This document shows positions 30,141 to 40,527 of a DNA stretch of 60,465 nt, in pieces; positions within the stretch are counted from its first letter, which is position 1, and each line of letters opens with the position of its first letter. The notes under the pieces are model-generated. The model saw only the letters and a program-made list of their open reading frames with translations, did not search any database and was not told the origin of the DNA. A program made the position numbers and the translations under genes. Source of the DNA: Lysobacteraceae bacterium NML91-0213 (GTDB lineage Bacteria > Pseudomonadota > Gammaproteobacteria > Xanthomonadales > Xanthomonadaceae); assembly GCA_002798175.1 (NCBI GenBank), contig NWQL01000004.1:468123-528587 (forward strand), read 5' to 3'.

Positions 30141-31433
30141 TCAGGCCGCGCGGGTGAACTGCTCCTCTTCGGTGGAGCCGGCCAGCGCCGTGGTCGACGA
30201 CTGCCCGCGCTGGATCACCTGGGTCACCGCGTCGAAATAGCCGGTGCCGACCTCGCGCTGGTGGCGGACCGCGGTGAACCCGCGCTCGGCGGCGGAGAAT
30301 TCGGCTTCCTGCAGTTCGACGAACGCCTTCATCTGCTCGCGTGCGTAGCCGTGGGCCAGATGGAACATCGAGTAGTTGAGCGCATGGAAACCGGCCAGGG
30401 TGATGAACTGGAAGCGGTAGCCGTATGCCGCCAGCTCCTTCTGGAACCTGGCGATGGTGGCGTCGTCGAGGTTCTTCTTCCAGTTGAAGCTCGGCGAGCA
30501 GTTGTAGGCCAGCAGCTTGCCCGGGTACTTCGCATGGATGGCCTCGGCGAAGCGGCGTGCGAACTCCAGGTCCGGCTTTCCGGTCTCGCACCACACCAGG
30601 TCGGCGTGGGGGGCGTAGGCGAGACCGCGGCTGATCGCCTGGTCGATGCCGTTGCGGGTCTTGTAGAAGCCTTCCACCGTGCGCTCGCCGGTGCAGAACG
30701 GACGGTCGTTGTCGTCGACATCGCTGGTGAGAAGATCGGCGGCATCGGCATCGGTGCGCGCGATGATCAGCGTCGGCACGCCCATGACGTCGGCGGCCAG
30801 GCGCGCGGCATTGAGCTTCTCGATCGCCTCGCGGGTGGGCACCAGCACCTTGCCGCCCATGTGCCCGCACTTCTTCACCGAGGCCAGCTGGTCCTCGAAG
30901 TGCACGCCGGCGGCACCGGCCTCGATCATCGCCTTCATCAGTTCGTAGGCATTGAGCACGCCGCCGAAGCCGGCTTCGGCATCGGCGACGATCGGCTGCA
31001 GGAAATCGATCGAGTCATCGCCCTCTGCATGGTGCAGCTGGTCGGCGCGCAGCAGGGTGTTGTTGATGCGCCTGACCACCGCGGGCACCGAATCGGCCGG
31101 GTACAGCGACTGGTCGGGATACATCTGCCCGGCGAGGTTGGCATCCGCCGCCACCTGCCAGCCGCTGAGATAGATCGCCTTCAGCCCGGCCTTGACCTGC
31201 TGCATGGCCTGGTTGCCGGTCAGCGCGCCCAGCGCATTGACGAAGGGCTCGCTGTGCAGCGAGCGCCACAGCTTGTCGGCCCCCAGGCGTGCAAGCGAGT
31301 GTTCGACATGCACGGTGCCGCGCAGGCGGACCACGTCGTCCGGGCCGTAGTGGCGGGTGATGCCGTCCCAGCGGGGATTGGTGGCCCAGTCGCGGGCAAG
31401 GGCATCGGCGTCAGGCAGCGCGTGGTGGTTCAT
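30141..31433 (-). CDS. aceA: Isocitrate lyase
   Basis: Glyoxylate-shunt enzyme cleaving isocitrate to glyoxylate and succinate. 430 residues with the catalytic signature KKCGHMGGK (Cys189), the magnesium site [10 protein letters not shown] and the phosphate segment WNYSPSF-like [10 protein letters not shown]. It lies 43 bases downstream of aceB on the same strand, so the two form an aceBA operon. No isocitrate dehydrogenase kinase gene follows. Certain. Confidence 0.95.
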   Translation of the reverse strand: MNHHALPDADALARDWATNPRWDGITRHYGPDDVVRLRGTVHVEHSLARLGADKLWRSLHSEPFVNALGALTGNQAMQQVKAGLKAIYLSGWQVAADANLAGQMYPDQSLYPADSVPAVVRRINNTLLRADQLHHAEGDDSIDFLQPIVADAEAGFGGVLNAYELMKAMIEAGAAGVHFEDQLASVKKCGHMGGKVLVPTREAIEKLNAARLAADVMGVPTLIIARTDADAADLLTSDVDDNDRPFCTGERTVEGFYKTRNGIDQAISRGLAYAPHADLVWCETGKPDLEFARRFAEAIHAKYPGKLLAYNCSPSFNWKKNLDDATIARFQKELAAYGYRFQFITLAGFHALNYSMFHLAHGYAREQMKAFVELQEAEFSAAERGFTAVRHQREVGTGYFDAVTQVIQRGQSSTTALAGSTEEEQFTRAA

Positions 31434-31476
31434 GGGAATGCTCCAGTGTTGAAGGGCGATCGATCGGGCGGCGCGG

Positions 31477-33087
31477 TCAGCCGTCCAGCCGCTCGTAGGC
31501 CGGCAGGGTCAGGAAGTCGACGAGGGTTTCGGCGCGGGTCAGGCGCTCGAGCAGGCCGAGCGCTTCGGGCACGCGGTCGAGGCCGGGCACGCGCTCGCGC
31601 TGCAGGCGCGATGGCAGGTTGAGCAGCACCGCGTCGAACAGCACGTAGTCGACCGGGGTGCCGTCGTCCAGGCACAGCGGGTCGCTGCCAGCGTCATCGG
31701 CGTGGTGCAGCCACTGCCACAGCTGCGCGCGGGCGATCTCGGCGGTGGCGGCGTCCTCCATCATCCCGTGGATCGGCACGCAGCCGTTGCCCGACAACCA
31801 GGCGGCGAGATAGCGCACGCAGACCTCGACGTTGTTCTCGAACCCGCGGCGGGTGATCGAACCCAGCGACGGCGCGATGAGGTCGTCGCGGCCCACCAGC
31901 ACGTCCTCGCGGGCGAAATGGTGCTGGTGCGGCGTCGGCATGCGCTCGTCGAAGATCCCGCGGGCCAGCGCGATGAGCCCGGGGTGCGCGACCCAGGTGC
32001 CGTCATGGCCGGCAGTGACCTCGCGCAGCTTGTCGGCGCGCACCCGCGCCATCGCCGCCTCGTTTGCCTCGGGGTCGCCGGCGATCGGGATCTGCGCGGC
32101 CATCCCGCCCATCGCGTGCGCGCCGCGGCGGTGGCAGGTCTGGATCAGCAGTTCGGAGTAGGCCTTCAGGAAGGGCTGCTCCATCGTCACCTGCGCCCGT
32201 TCCGGCAGTACCCGGTCGCGATGGCGGCGAAAGGTCCTGATGTAGGAAAAGATGTAGTCCCAGCGGCCGCAGTTGAGGCCGGCGGCACGGCCGCGCAGTG
32301 CGTGCAGGATCTCGTCCATCTCGAACGCCGCCGGCAGCGTCTCGATCAGCACGGTCACGCGGATCTGCCCGCTGGCCAGGCCGAGTGCGCCTTCCAGATG
32401 CGCCAGCACCTCGTCCCACAGCTGCGCCTCTTCCATCGACTCCAGCTTGGGCAGGTACAGGTACGGACCACGGTCGCGCGCAGCCAGTGCCGCGGCGTTG
32501 TGGAACACGAACACCGCGGCGTCGAACAGCGCGCCCGACAGCCGTTCGCCATCGACGCACACATGCTTCTCGTCCAGGTGCCAGCCGCGTGGCCGCACGA
32601 TCAGCACCGCCTGCTGGTGGCGCGGCCGCAGCGCGTAGTGGCGACCGTCGGCCGCGGTGAACTGCAGCTGCCCGGCGACGGCATCGCGCAGCGCGCGCTG
32701 GCCGGCGACCAGGGTCGACCACGCCGGTGCGGTGGAATCCTCGAAGTCGGCCATGTAGCAGTTGGCGCCGGAGTTCAGCGCGTTGATGACCATCTTCGGA
32801 TCGACCGGCCCGGTGATCTCGACCCGACGGTCCTGCAGTGCCGCCGGCAGCGGCGCGACCCGCCACGCCGACTCGCGGATCGCCCGCGTATCGCCACGGA
32901 AGTCCGGCAGTGCGCCGGCGTCGAATCGCGCCTGGCGCGCCCTGCGCGCGGCCAGCAACGCCTGCCGGCGGGGCTCGTACGCCTGGTGCAGGGCACCCAG
33001 CAGCGCGCGCAGGTCGGGGGTCAGCAGATCGTCGACGCCCTCGGGCGTTTCGATCCGCGGCGGTTCGGGCTTGAGGACGGCGGACAT
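31477..33087 (-). CDS. aceB: Malate synthase A
   Basis: Condenses glyoxylate and acetyl-CoA to malate. 536 residues, the usual length of form A. Signature segments are [27 protein letters not shown], the catalytic [10 protein letters not shown] and GMAAQIPI with the C-terminal plug [17 protein letters not shown] split around the catalytic Asp. First gene of aceBA, divergent from the LysR gene at 93 bases. Allows growth on acetate and fatty acids. Certain. Confidence 0.95.
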   Translation of the reverse strand: MSAVLKPEPPRIETPEGVDDLLTPDLRALLGALHQAYEPRRQALLAARRARQARFDAGALPDFRGDTRAIRESAWRVAPLPAALQDRRVEITGPVDPKMVINALNSGANCYMADFEDSTAPAWSTLVAGQRALRDAVAGQLQFTAADGRHYALRPRHQQAVLIVRPRGWHLDEKHVCVDGERLSGALFDAAVFVFHNAAALAARDRGPYLYLPKLESMEEAQLWDEVLAHLEGALGLASGQIRVTVLIETLPAAFEMDEILHALRGRAAGLNCGRWDYIFSYIRTFRRHRDRVLPERAQVTMEQPFLKAYSELLIQTCHRRGAHAMGGMAAQIPIAGDPEANEAAMARVRADKLREVTAGHDGTWVAHPGLIALARGIFDERMPTPHQHHFAREDVLVGRDDLIAPSLGSITRRGFENNVEVCVRYLAAWLSGNGCVPIHGMMEDAATAEIARAQLWQWLHHADDAGSDPLCLDDGTPVDYVLFDAVLLNLPSRLQRERVPGLDRVPEALGLLERLTRAETLVDFLTLPAYERLDG

Positions 33088-33136
33088 CGGGAACTCCGTA
33101 AGGACCGGGCTCCAACCATCCCCGCGCGTACGGTAT

Positions 33137-33157
33137 TTGACAAAACAGTTCTATCAA
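33137..33157. promoter_or_regulatory. LysR-type operator and promoter region between aceB and the regulator gene
   Basis: TTGACAAAACAGTTCTATCAA is an imperfect dyad TTGA(C/T)A-N9-TATCAA. It lies in an AT-rich island in the 93-bp divergent gap. Read on the minus strand, TTGATA is followed after 16 bases by TACCGT, a fair promoter for aceB. A TATAAA at 33165-33170 is a -10 candidate for the regulator gene, but 22 bp from TTGACA. Confidence 0.5.
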
Positions 33158-33180
33158 TCCCGTGTATAAATTCTTCTGAT

Positions 33181-34161
33181 ATGCCATCGGAAACCGCGCC
33201 AGTACGCGCCTCCATCCCACGGTTCGCCTACAAGGGCGATCGGCTTAAACCGCTGCGCGCGTTCTGCCAGGTGGCGCGGCTGGGCTCGGTGTCGCGCGCG
33301 GCGGAAGCGCTGTTCCTGAGCCAGCCGGCGGTGACCCTGCAGCTGCAGGCGCTCGAGCGCGAGCTCGGCGTGCGCCTGCTGGAGCGCAGCGGTCGCCGGC
33401 TGGTGCCGACCCGCGAGGGCGAGGCGCTGTACGAACTGGCGCGCCCGCTGGTCGAACAGTTCGATGGCCTCACCACCACGTTCAAGGACCAGCTCCGCGG
33501 CATGGACGCCGGCGAGCTGCAGATCGCGGCCGGCACGGCGACGATCCTGCACCTGCTGCCGCCGATCATCGCCGCCTACCGGATGGCGCACGCGGACGTG
33601 CGCCTGAGCCTGCACAACGTGACCGGCGAGAGCGGGCTCGACCTGCTGCGGCGCGACGCGGTCGACCTCGCGGTGGGCTCGATGCTCGACGTGCCCGGGG
33701 ACCTGGAATACGCCCCGGTCTACCGCTTCGACCCGATGCTGATCACCCCGCACGGCCACCCGCTGGCGGAGAAGGGCGAGCTGGCGCTGGAGGACCTCTC
33801 GCCCTACGGCCTGATCCTGCCGCCGCGCCGGCTCACCACCTACCGCCTGGTCGACATGGTGTTCCACCAGCACAGGGTGCCGTACACGGTGGCGATGGAG
33901 GTCGGCGGCTGGGAAGTGATCAAGCGCTACGTGGCGATGGGGCTGGGGATCAGCATCGTCACCGCGATGTGCCTGGACGGTGCCGACCTCGCCCACCTGT
34001 CGGCGCGGCCGCTGGCGCGCTGGTTCCCGCGCCGCAGCTACGGGGTGGTGATGCGCAAGGGCAAGATTCCGTCGCCGCAGGCGCGCGCCTTCATCGAACT
34101 GATCAAGCCCGACCTGTTCCGCGCCGACAGCGCCGGGCGCGGGGCGCACTCCGACCGCTGA
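33181..34161 (+). CDS. LysR-family transcriptional regulator, probably of aceBA
   Basis: 326 residues. A winged-helix domain (about 22-82; LGSVSRAAEALFLSQPAVTLQLQALERE, read in two parts around the recognition helix QPAVTLQLQ) is followed by a periplasmic-binding-like effector domain (about 110-310). The divergent position next to aceBA and the palindrome in the shared gap make control of the glyoxylate shunt likely. The effector is not predictable. The short N-terminal extension PSETAPVRASIPRFAYKGD is unusual; no internal ATG gives a better start. Convergent with the next gene. Confidence 0.88.
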   Translation: MPSETAPVRASIPRFAYKGDRLKPLRAFCQVARLGSVSRAAEALFLSQPAVTLQLQALERELGVRLLERSGRRLVPTREGEALYELARPLVEQFDGLTTTFKDQLRGMDAGELQIAAGTATILHLLPPIIAAYRMAHADVRLSLHNVTGESGLDLLRRDAVDLAVGSMLDVPGDLEYAPVYRFDPMLITPHGHPLAEKGELALEDLSPYGLILPPRRLTTYRLVDMVFHQHRVPYTVAMEVGGWEVIKRYVAMGLGISIVTAMCLDGADLAHLSARPLARWFPRRSYGVVMRKGKIPSPQARAFIELIKPDLFRADSAGRGAHSDR

Positions 34162-34164
34162 AGG

Positions 34165-35157
34165 TCAGTGCCGTCGGAGGACCTCCGCATCGCAGGCGGT
34201 CGGATCGATATCGCCGATGCCGCCATTGCGGGGATCCACCCGTGGCACCACGCCGGCGAGGACGGAAAGGGTTTCCGGGGGCGGCACCGGCATGTCGAGC
34301 GGCAGCTGCTCGGCCGCTTTCTCGAGTCCCGCATCCAGACGCTCGCGCATTGGATGGCCGGCCGGCAGCGCGGCGACCGCCGGGTGTGCGCGTGCCGCTT
34401 GCAACCACGCCAGTGCGCGCGCGGGATCGGGCCGCAGCACCTGGGCAAGGAACGGGCGCGATGAAGGGTCGTCCCGGGTTCCGAGATAACCCAACCCCAG
34501 GGCGATGGCGAGGTCGAGATCGCCCGCACGCGCGGCCCGGGTGGCGACCGATTCGGCTTCACGCCGATAGACAACCAGCTGTGGCGCAACCTCCACCATG
34601 TCGCGCCAGCGGAACGCATTGCCGACCGCGTACTGGCGCATCGCCGCCGGATGCCCGGCCAGCGCCGCCTGCCGCCAGTAGTGCACGCGCTCGGCCGGGT
34701 CCAGCGGGTCGACCCCGCCGCAACGTGCCCGGGTCGCGGCGAGATTCGCCTTCGCCGCTGCCTGCTGTTCGCGGACGCGCTCGCGGGTGCTGGCGTCGAC
34801 CGGCATCTTCGCGACCTGCGCCAGCGTACGCTCGGCATTGCGCTCCGCCTCCCGCGTCGCAAGCCAGGCGCCATCGCAGTGCATCGCTTCCGCGGCCAGC
34901 CTGCAGGCGGCGCGGGCATCACCACGGTCGGCCCGCGCCCGCAGCTCCGCCGCCACCAGTCGCAGTGGCTGCCCCGCCGCCGGCAGGGGCGCCCACCGCA
35001 CCGGCACCTCCCCGACCGCTGCGGCGCCTGCCGGGGCCGGGGCCTCGGCAACCGGCGCGGTGCCGGCCGCGCCCTCGCGGGACAGCCACAGCCAGACGCC
35101 CGCGGCACACAGCAACAGCGCCAGGCTGCCTGCCAAGGCGGCGCGTGCAACCTTCAC
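34165..35157 (-). CDS. Membrane-anchored Sel1-like protein of unknown function
   Basis: 330 residues with an N-terminal membrane or signal segment (SLALLLCAAGVWLWL), a Pro/Ala linker and a helical body rich in Ala, Arg and Leu. ERVHYWRQAALAGHPAAMRQY has the spacing of a Sel1/TPR repeat, and the second half (AIALGLGYLGTRDD, ALAWLQAARAHP) may hold a second one. The GTG start overlaps the stop of the acyltransferase gene (GTGA), so translation is coupled. No function can be given; Sel1 repeats usually mediate protein contacts. Confidence 0.7.
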   Translation of the reverse strand: MKVARAALAGSLALLLCAAGVWLWLSREGAAGTAPVAEAPAPAGAAAVGEVPVRWAPLPAAGQPLRLVAAELRARADRGDARAACRLAAEAMHCDGAWLATREAERNAERTLAQVAKMPVDASTRERVREQQAAAKANLAATRARCGGVDPLDPAERVHYWRQAALAGHPAAMRQYAVGNAFRWRDMVEVAPQLVVYRREAESVATRAARAGDLDLAIALGLGYLGTRDDPSSRPFLAQVLRPDPARALAWLQAARAHPAVAALPAGHPMRERLDAGLEKAAEQLPLDMPVPPPETLSVLAGVVPRVDPRNGGIGDIDPTACDAEVLRRH

Positions 35158-35771
35158 ACGGTGCCGCGGTTCTTGCCGATCCACGGCCGGTACCACTCGC
35201 GCAGCTCGGCCATGTCGGTGGCGAGGTCGGCGCCCGGGTGGAACAGCGGGCCGAAGCCGACCACGCGGTCGGGGTAGTGCAGGTACATGCGCAGGATCGG
35301 CACGTTGGCGGCCTTGGCGATCTTCCAGAAGCCGGGCTTCCAGCGCTCCACGCGCTTGCGGGTGCCCTCCGGGGCGAGCCCGTACCAGAGCTGTTCGCGG
35401 GTACGCAGCAGCTGCGCGGCCTGCAGCACCACGCCGCTGGCCGCCGAGCGGTCCACCGGGATCACCCCCAGCCGGCGCAGCAGCCAGCCCAGCCCGGGCA
35501 CCCGGAACAGCGAGTCCTTGCCCAGCACGCGCACGTCCAGGCCCAGCGCGACCTTGGCGCTGAAGGCCCACAGCCCGTCCCAGTTGGACGAGTGCGGGGC
35601 GCCGATCAGTACCAGCCGCGGCACGTCCGGCAGCTCGCCCACCACCCGCCAGCCGCCGACGCGCAGGATGGTCCGCGCCAGCCAGCGGGTGAAACGGTTG
35701 GGCTTCACCCGTGGCGCGTTGGGCGGAACCGGGATCAGGAGCTCGTCCTGGCGTTCGGGGGTCGGGTCCAA
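35154..35771 (-). CDS. Lysophospholipid acyltransferase-like protein (PlsC fold)
   Basis: 205 residues with the acyltransferase box H-x4-D (APHSSNWDG) and the substrate motif PEGTRKR, as in PlsC and related membrane acyltransferases that acylate glycerol phosphates or lipid A-like acceptors. The N-terminal helix RFTRWLARTILRVGGWRVVG would dip into the membrane. A TTG two bases after the arfB stop has GGAG eight bases upstream and is taken as start. An ATG at 35834 would overlap arfB by 62 bases and has no ribosome site. Family good, acceptor unknown. Confidence 0.85.
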   Translation of the reverse strand: MDPTPERQDELLIPVPPNAPRVKPNRFTRWLARTILRVGGWRVVGELPDVPRLVLIGAPHSSNWDGLWAFSAKVALGLDVRVLGKDSLFRVPGLGWLLRRLGVIPVDRSAASGVVLQAAQLLRTREQLWYGLAPEGTRKRVERWKPGFWKIAKAANVPILRMYLHYPDRVVGFGPLFHPGADLATDMAELREWYRPWIGKNRGTV

Positions 35772-35772
35772 C

Positions 35773-36186
35773 TCAATCGCTCCAGTCGGGGCGGCCGCGG
35801 CCGCGCTTGATGTCACTGCGTGCGCGCTTGCCATCGAGGCGGCGCTTCTTCGAGGCCCGGGTGGGCCGGGTGGCGATCCGGGGCGCGTCCACGTGCAGGC
35901 CGGCATCGATGAATGCCTGCAGCCGCACGCGCGCGTCCTCGCGGTTGCGCTCCTGGGTGCGGAAGCGCTGCGCGCTGATCACCAGTACGCCATCGGCGGT
36001 GACGCGGCGGTCGCGCCGCGCCAGCAGCCGTGCGCGCAGGGCGTCGTCGAGCGTGGGCGAGCCGGCGATGTCGAAACGCAGCTCGACCGCGGTGGCGACC
36101 TTGTTGACGTTCTGCCCGCCCGGGCCGCTGGCGCGCACGAAGCGCTCGACGATCTCGTCCTCGGGCACCGCGTAGCGCGCAATCAC
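35773..36186 (-). CDS. arfB: Peptidyl-tRNA hydrolase ArfB (ribosome rescue)
   Basis: 137 residues. A release-factor-like domain carries the catalytic GGQ loop (SGPGGQNVNK, Gln25). The C-terminal basic tail (ASKKRRLDGKRARSDIKRGR) enters the empty mRNA channel of stalled ribosomes. It frees stalled ribosomes when tmRNA is insufficient. The start is a GTG matching the family N-terminus (V/M)IARYAVPEDEI. The acyltransferase gene follows at once. Certain as to family. Confidence 0.93.
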   Translation of the reverse strand: MIARYAVPEDEIVERFVRASGPGGQNVNKVATAVELRFDIAGSPTLDDALRARLLARRDRRVTADGVLVISAQRFRTQERNREDARVRLQAFIDAGLHVDAPRIATRPTRASKKRRLDGKRARSDIKRGRGRPDWSD

Positions 36187-36337
36187 GCCGCGCCGCCCGC
36201 GACGGGGCACGCGCCCGCGTGCCGGGAGGGCACCGGCACATGGCGGGACACACGCGGGGGCGATGAACGAGGCACTGCGGGCGGGATTGTCGCGGCAGCG
36301 CATGGCTGCGATCATGCTGCGCCGCAACATCGCACCC

Positions 36338-37132
36338 ATGAACACCGCCGTGTCCGCCCCGCCCGATCCCCTCCCGCACGCCGGCAACCCCGACCAGGCC
36401 GGCAACCCGGGCGACGCCGACAACCACCGCCGCCCCGACGGTGCCGGCAACGGCTGCGATGCCTGCAGATCGCCAACGGTCACCGCCGGCCCGCTGACCC
36501 CGCCACCCGATTCCGCCGGCACCCCGGCCGCTGCCACGGTGGCGCGCCACAGCGTGGCCGACGACGTGCAGGGCCTGCTGCTCGCCACCCTCACCGCTTC
36601 GCTGGGCCTGGCGGTCTTTGCCGAGGGCGGCCTGGTGATCGGCGGCATGGCGGGCGTCGCGCTGATGCTGCACCACGCGCTCGGCTGGGCCTTCGGCCTG
36701 ACCTTCGTGCTGGTGAACCTGCCCTTCTACTGGCTGGCGGCGCGGCGGATGGGGTGGGAATTCACCCTCAAGACCTTCTGCGCGGTGGCCGCGGTGGGCT
36801 GGGTCGCCGACGCCCTGCCGCGCTGGGTATCGCCCGCGGAGATGTCGCCGCTGTATGCCGCGATCGTCGGCGGCGCGCTGACCGGGCTGGGCATCCTGTT
36901 CTTCATCCGCCACCGCGCAAGCCTCGGCGGCGTGGGCATCCTGGCGGTGTACCTGCAACGCAGCCGCGGCTGGAGCGCCGGGCGCGTGCAGATGGGCTTC
37001 GACGCGGCGCTGATGGCCCTTGCGCTGCTGCTGTTCGAGCCCGGCCAGGTGCTGTACTCGGCGATCGGCGCCACGGTGCTGAGCCTGGTGATCATGTTCA
37101 ACCACCGGCCCGGGCGCTACATGGGCGTGTGA
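36338..37132 (+). CDS. YitT-like (DUF161) integral membrane protein
   Basis: 264 residues from this ATG. The first 80 are Pro/Asn/Gly-rich and probably disordered (repeated GNP and AGN motifs). The rest has five to six membrane segments with the YitT-type GLAVFAEGGLVIGGMAGVALML and RHRASLGGVGILAVYLQ. The family is common and its function is unsettled. In-frame ATGs at 36263 and 36302 are other possible starts. It stands alone between arfB (divergent) and truC (convergent). Confidence 0.82.
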   Translation: MNTAVSAPPDPLPHAGNPDQAGNPGDADNHRRPDGAGNGCDACRSPTVTAGPLTPPPDSAGTPAAATVARHSVADDVQGLLLATLTASLGLAVFAEGGLVIGGMAGVALMLHHALGWAFGLTFVLVNLPFYWLAARRMGWEFTLKTFCAVAAVGWVADALPRWVSPAEMSPLYAAIVGGALTGLGILFFIRHRASLGGVGILAVYLQRSRGWSAGRVQMGFDAALMALALLLFEPGQVLYSAIGATVLSLVIMFNHRPGRYMGV

Positions 37133-37159
37133 GCTGCCGGGCAGCCGCCCGCGCAGCGG

Positions 37160-37864
37160 TCAGTCGCCGGACGCACGGTCGAACAGCGCCAGCGCGCGGC
37201 TGAACTCGCCGGACGGCGCGCAGTCCACCCGCAGGGTCCGCCCATCGGCCGGGTGCTGGAATGCCAGCGCCGAGGCGTGCAGCAGCATGCGATGGATGCC
37301 CAGCATGCGGAAGTTGCGGTTGTGGCGGCCGTCGCCATGGCTGGTGTCGCCGATCAGGTGGTGGGAGAGGTGCTTGAGGTGGCGGCGGATCTGCCGGAAG
37401 CGGCCGGTCAGCGGCTTCGCGCGCAGCAGCGCGTAACGGGCACTGTCGAACTGCCCGGTCGGCATTGGCAGTTCGACGGTGGCGAGGCGCTCGAATGCGG
37501 TGACCGCCGGCTTCTTCAATGGCTTGCCGGGGCCGCCATCGAGCGCGTGGTCGACAGTGAACACGGTGTCCGCCGGCCAGCCGCGGCACACCGCCAAATA
37601 CTCCTTTTCCACCGTGCGCGACATCAGCTGCTCGCCGAGGATGCCGGCGGTGTCACGGTCGAACGCGACCAGCACGCAGCCGCTGGTGGCGCGGTCGAGG
37701 CGATGGGCGAGCAACACCGGACGATCGAACTGCGCACGCAGGCGATCGACGAGGAAATCCGGCTCGCCGCGGGCCAGCCTGCTGTCGTGCATCGCAAGCC
37801 CGGCCGGCTTGTCGACCACGGCCAGCAGGTGGTCGGCATACAGGATCGGAACGTCGGCAGTCAT
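37160..37864 (-). CDS. truC: tRNA pseudouridine synthase, TruC-like (RluA family)
   Basis: 234 residues. It carries the RluA-family catalytic motif LLAHRLDRATSG (Asp57), then EKEYLAVCRG, RFRQIRRHLKHLSHHLIGD with its extra histidines, and a C-terminal LLLHASAL. The absence of an S4 domain and the short length favour TruC, which modifies U65 in tRNA, over the rRNA enzymes. The specificity is inferred. Confidence 0.85.
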   Translation of the reverse strand: MTADVPILYADHLLAVVDKPAGLAMHDSRLARGEPDFLVDRLRAQFDRPVLLAHRLDRATSGCVLVAFDRDTAGILGEQLMSRTVEKEYLAVCRGWPADTVFTVDHALDGGPGKPLKKPAVTAFERLATVELPMPTGQFDSARYALLRAKPLTGRFRQIRRHLKHLSHHLIGDTSHGDGRHNRNFRMLGIHRMLLHASALAFQHPADGRTLRVDCAPSGEFSRALALFDRASGD

Positions 37865-38054
37865 GGGCGTGCGGGTCGGGATTGGCGCGTGGCGTCGCGG
37901 CGACCATGGCGCCCACCCTCCCGGGCGGCTTCGCCGTCCAGACCGGCGATCCTGCCGATCCGTCTACCGCACGCGGGAAAAGGATTCATGCGTGGAGCCG
38001 TCGGCACCGCCAGCCGGCCGCTCCCGTGGGCACGGCAAGAGCCACCCGCACCAG

Positions 38055-39734
38055 TCAACGCCTGTGCCGTGGCCAGGCCGCGAGCAGGGCCCACAGTCCG
38101 CCCACGCCGGCCGCCCAGGCGGCCATCGGGACGCCGGCCATCGACGGCCCACCGGCTTCGAGGGCATACAGCACCGAGGCCGCGATCAGCAGGCCGACGC
38201 CAACGATCGCCCCCACCACGCGCCGCTGCAGCCCGTGCACGCTGACGTTGAGGGCGGCGAGGTCGGTCGAACGCATGCGCAGTTCGTGGCGCCCTTCCAC
38301 CTGCTGGCGCAGCCAGGCGTGCACCAGCACCGGCATGTCGGGTGCATGGGTGACCAGTTCCGGCAGCCGGCGACGGAACTCGCGCGCCAGCCGGCGCGGG
38401 CTGTAGCGCTCGCGCAGGATCCGCTCCAGCACCGGCCGCGCCTCGGCCCAGATGTCGATCTTCGGATCCAGCAGCCGGCCCAGGCCCTCGATCGACAGCA
38501 GGGTCTTCTGCAGCAGGATCAGCTGCGGCTGCAGGGTCAGCTGGAAGCGCTGCGCGGTGCGGAACAGCTTGCCCAGCACCTCGGCCAGCGAGATTTCCGC
38601 CAGCGGCCGGGTGAAGTACGGCTCGCACACGCCGCGCACCGCGGCCTCGAGTTCGTCCAGCCGCAGGTGCGGCGGCATCCAGCCGGCCTCCAGGTGCAGC
38701 TCGGCGATGCGGCGGTAGTCGCGGTTGAAGATCGCCATGAAGTTCTCGGCGAGGTAGTACTGGTCCTCGCGCGAGAGCTGGCCGACGATGCCGAAGTCCA
38801 GCGCGATGAAGCGCGGGTCGCGTGCACGCGCGGGGTCCGGGTCGACCCAGATGTTGCCGGCGTGGGCATCGGCGTGGAAGAAGTTGTCGCGGAACACCTG
38901 CTCGTAGAACACCCGCACGCCCCGGGCGGCCAGCGCACGGCGGTCGATGCCGGCGGCATCGAGCGCGGCGATGTCGTCGCTGGGGATGCCGTGCACGCGC
39001 TCGAGCGTGAGCACCCGCTCGGCGGTGTGGCTCCACACCACCTCCGGCACGTACAGCACGTCCGATCCCAGCCAGTTGCGGCGCAGCACCGAGGCGTTGG
39101 CGCCCTCGCGCTGCAGGTCGAGTTCGGCGGCCAGCGTGCTCTCGATCTCGGCGACGATCTCGTGCGGGCGCAGCCTGTCGGCACGCGGGTGGGTGCGTTC
39201 GACCAGCGCGGCGACCCGTCGCAGCAGGGCGATATCGGCGGCGATGCGGGTCTCCACGCCGGGCCGCAGCACCTTGACCACCACCTCGCGCCCCGGGGCG
39301 CCACCCACGCCATGCAGGGTGGCCGCATGCACCTGGGCGATCGACGCCGATGCCAGCGGCACGGTGTCGAACCGCGCGAACGCGAGGTCGATCGGCTGGC
39401 CGAGCGCGGCCTCCACCAGGGCCTGCGCCTGCGCACCGTCGAACGGCGCGACGCGGTCCTGCAGCAGTGCGAGCTCGGCGGCGATCGCCGGCGGCACCAG
39501 GTCGCGGCGGGTGGAGAGGATCTGCCCGAACTTGACGAAGATCGGGCCGAGTTCGTCCAGCGCCAGGCGCAGCCGCACGCCCGGCGGCAGCGCCGCCACC
39601 TCGGCCGAGGCGCGCGGCACGAACGGCCGCATCAGCCGCAGCCAGCGCTCGGCGGGCGTGCCGGCCAGCAGGTCGTCGAGGCGGTAACGGAGCAGGACGC
39701 GGCCGATGCGCAGGGCACGCCGGGTCGCACTCAT
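38055..39734 (-). CDS. ubiB: UbiB, atypical kinase-like ubiquinone biosynthesis protein
   Basis: 559 residues of the ABC1/ADCK/COQ8 family. It has the N-terminal KxGQ signature ([14 protein letters not shown]), the Ala-rich nucleotide loop [25 protein letters not shown] and [10 protein letters not shown] in the kinase-like core, and two C-terminal membrane helices. It acts as an ATPase that helps extract membrane-bound ubiquinone precursors. The ATG overlaps the ubiJ stop (ATGA). The usual upstream ubiE is not here. Certain as to family. Confidence 0.95.
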   Translation of the reverse strand: MSATRRALRIGRVLLRYRLDDLLAGTPAERWLRLMRPFVPRASAEVAALPPGVRLRLALDELGPIFVKFGQILSTRRDLVPPAIAAELALLQDRVAPFDGAQAQALVEAALGQPIDLAFARFDTVPLASASIAQVHAATLHGVGGAPGREVVVKVLRPGVETRIAADIALLRRVAALVERTHPRADRLRPHEIVAEIESTLAAELDLQREGANASVLRRNWLGSDVLYVPEVVWSHTAERVLTLERVHGIPSDDIAALDAAGIDRRALAARGVRVFYEQVFRDNFFHADAHAGNIWVDPDPARARDPRFIALDFGIVGQLSREDQYYLAENFMAIFNRDYRRIAELHLEAGWMPPHLRLDELEAAVRGVCEPYFTRPLAEISLAEVLGKLFRTAQRFQLTLQPQLILLQKTLLSIEGLGRLLDPKIDIWAEARPVLERILRERYSPRRLAREFRRRLPELVTHAPDMPVLVHAWLRQQVEGRHELRMRSTDLAALNVSVHGLQRRVVGAIVGVGLLIAASVLYALEAGGPSMAGVPMAAWAAGVGGLWALLAAWPRHRR

Positions 39735-40405
39735 CGGCTGCCCCCGGGCATCGCGAGGCCGCGTTCGGCGGCCAGTGTGCGCAGTAGCCGCACGCGCGCG
39801 TCAATGCGTTCGACGCCGTCGCGCAGCGCGTCGACATCGTCGAGGAAGGCGTCGAGCTCATTGCGGCCGACCACGTCGCGCGATTCCTCGGTCAGGAACT
39901 CGGCGGTGGTCCCGGCGAGGTTGCGGCCGGCGGCGTCGGCACGCCGCAGCGCGGAGGCGAACAGGTCGGCCACCTGCACCCCGGCGACCTCGCCGAACAC
40001 GCGCACGAATGGCGCCTGCCAGTCGGGATCGAAGCCGCGCGCGAGCTGCTGCAACTGGCGCGCAAGATCGGCATCGCCCTCGATGCGCACGCGCCCGGTG
40101 CCCGACGCGCCGGAGCGCTGCAGCAGGGGCAGCTGCGCCAGCAGGCCGGCAAGGGTGCCTCGCACCGACAGATCCGGTTCGCCGTCGCCTGCGACCGGCC
40201 CGACCCGCAGGCGGTCACCGTCGACATCCAGCCGCAGCGCAAGCTCCGGCGCGGCCAGCCGCACCAGCACGTGGCGGCCGTCGAGACGACGCACGGCGTC
40301 GCGGGTATCGGGATCCAGGGCGAGCAGCTGGTTGAGCGCCAGTTCGAGCGCGCGGCCGGCAAGCGGCTTCCAGGCGAGGACTCGTGGGAACGGGGATGCG
40401 GCCAT
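39731..40405 (-). CDS. ubiJ: Ubiquinone biosynthesis accessory factor UbiJ (SCP2 domain)
   Basis: 224 residues. The N-terminal SCP2 lipid-binding domain ([19 protein letters not shown], then [13 protein letters not shown]) binds the hydrophobic precursors. The C-terminal coiled coil pairs with UbiK in known systems. Order ubiJ-ubiB with a 4-base overlap is conserved. The ATG at 40405 fits the family N-terminus. Confident. Confidence 0.9.
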   Translation of the reverse strand: MAASPFPRVLAWKPLAGRALELALNQLLALDPDTRDAVRRLDGRHVLVRLAAPELALRLDVDGDRLRVGPVAGDGEPDLSVRGTLAGLLAQLPLLQRSGASGTGRVRIEGDADLARQLQQLARGFDPDWQAPFVRVFGEVAGVQVADLFASALRRADAAGRNLAGTTAEFLTEESRDVVGRNELDAFLDDVDALRDGVERIDARVRLLRTLAAERGLAMPGGSR

Positions 40406-40480
40406 GGCGGCATTGTAGCGGCGCCCCGGTCGGGGCCACGTGCGTGGACCGCATCCTGCAACGCCGGCCCCGGAAACGAA

Positions 40481-40504
40481 GAAGCCCGCCGTGCGGCGGG
40501 CTTC
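40481..40504 (-). terminator. Rho-independent terminator of the DUF1328 gene
   Basis: A perfect 10-bp stem (40481-40490 with 40495-40504) with a GTGC loop. On the minus strand it is followed by TTCGTTTCC, a T-rich tail. It sits 24 bases after the stop of the small membrane protein gene. Confidence 0.75.
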
Positions 40505-40527
40505 CTGCGTGTGCGGTCGGTGCGGAG

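Noticed and set aside
36263..36337. Longer N-terminus for the YitT-like protein
   Set aside because: Possible, but the added residues overlap the divergent arfB promoter region and no ribosome site was seen; kept as an alternative only.
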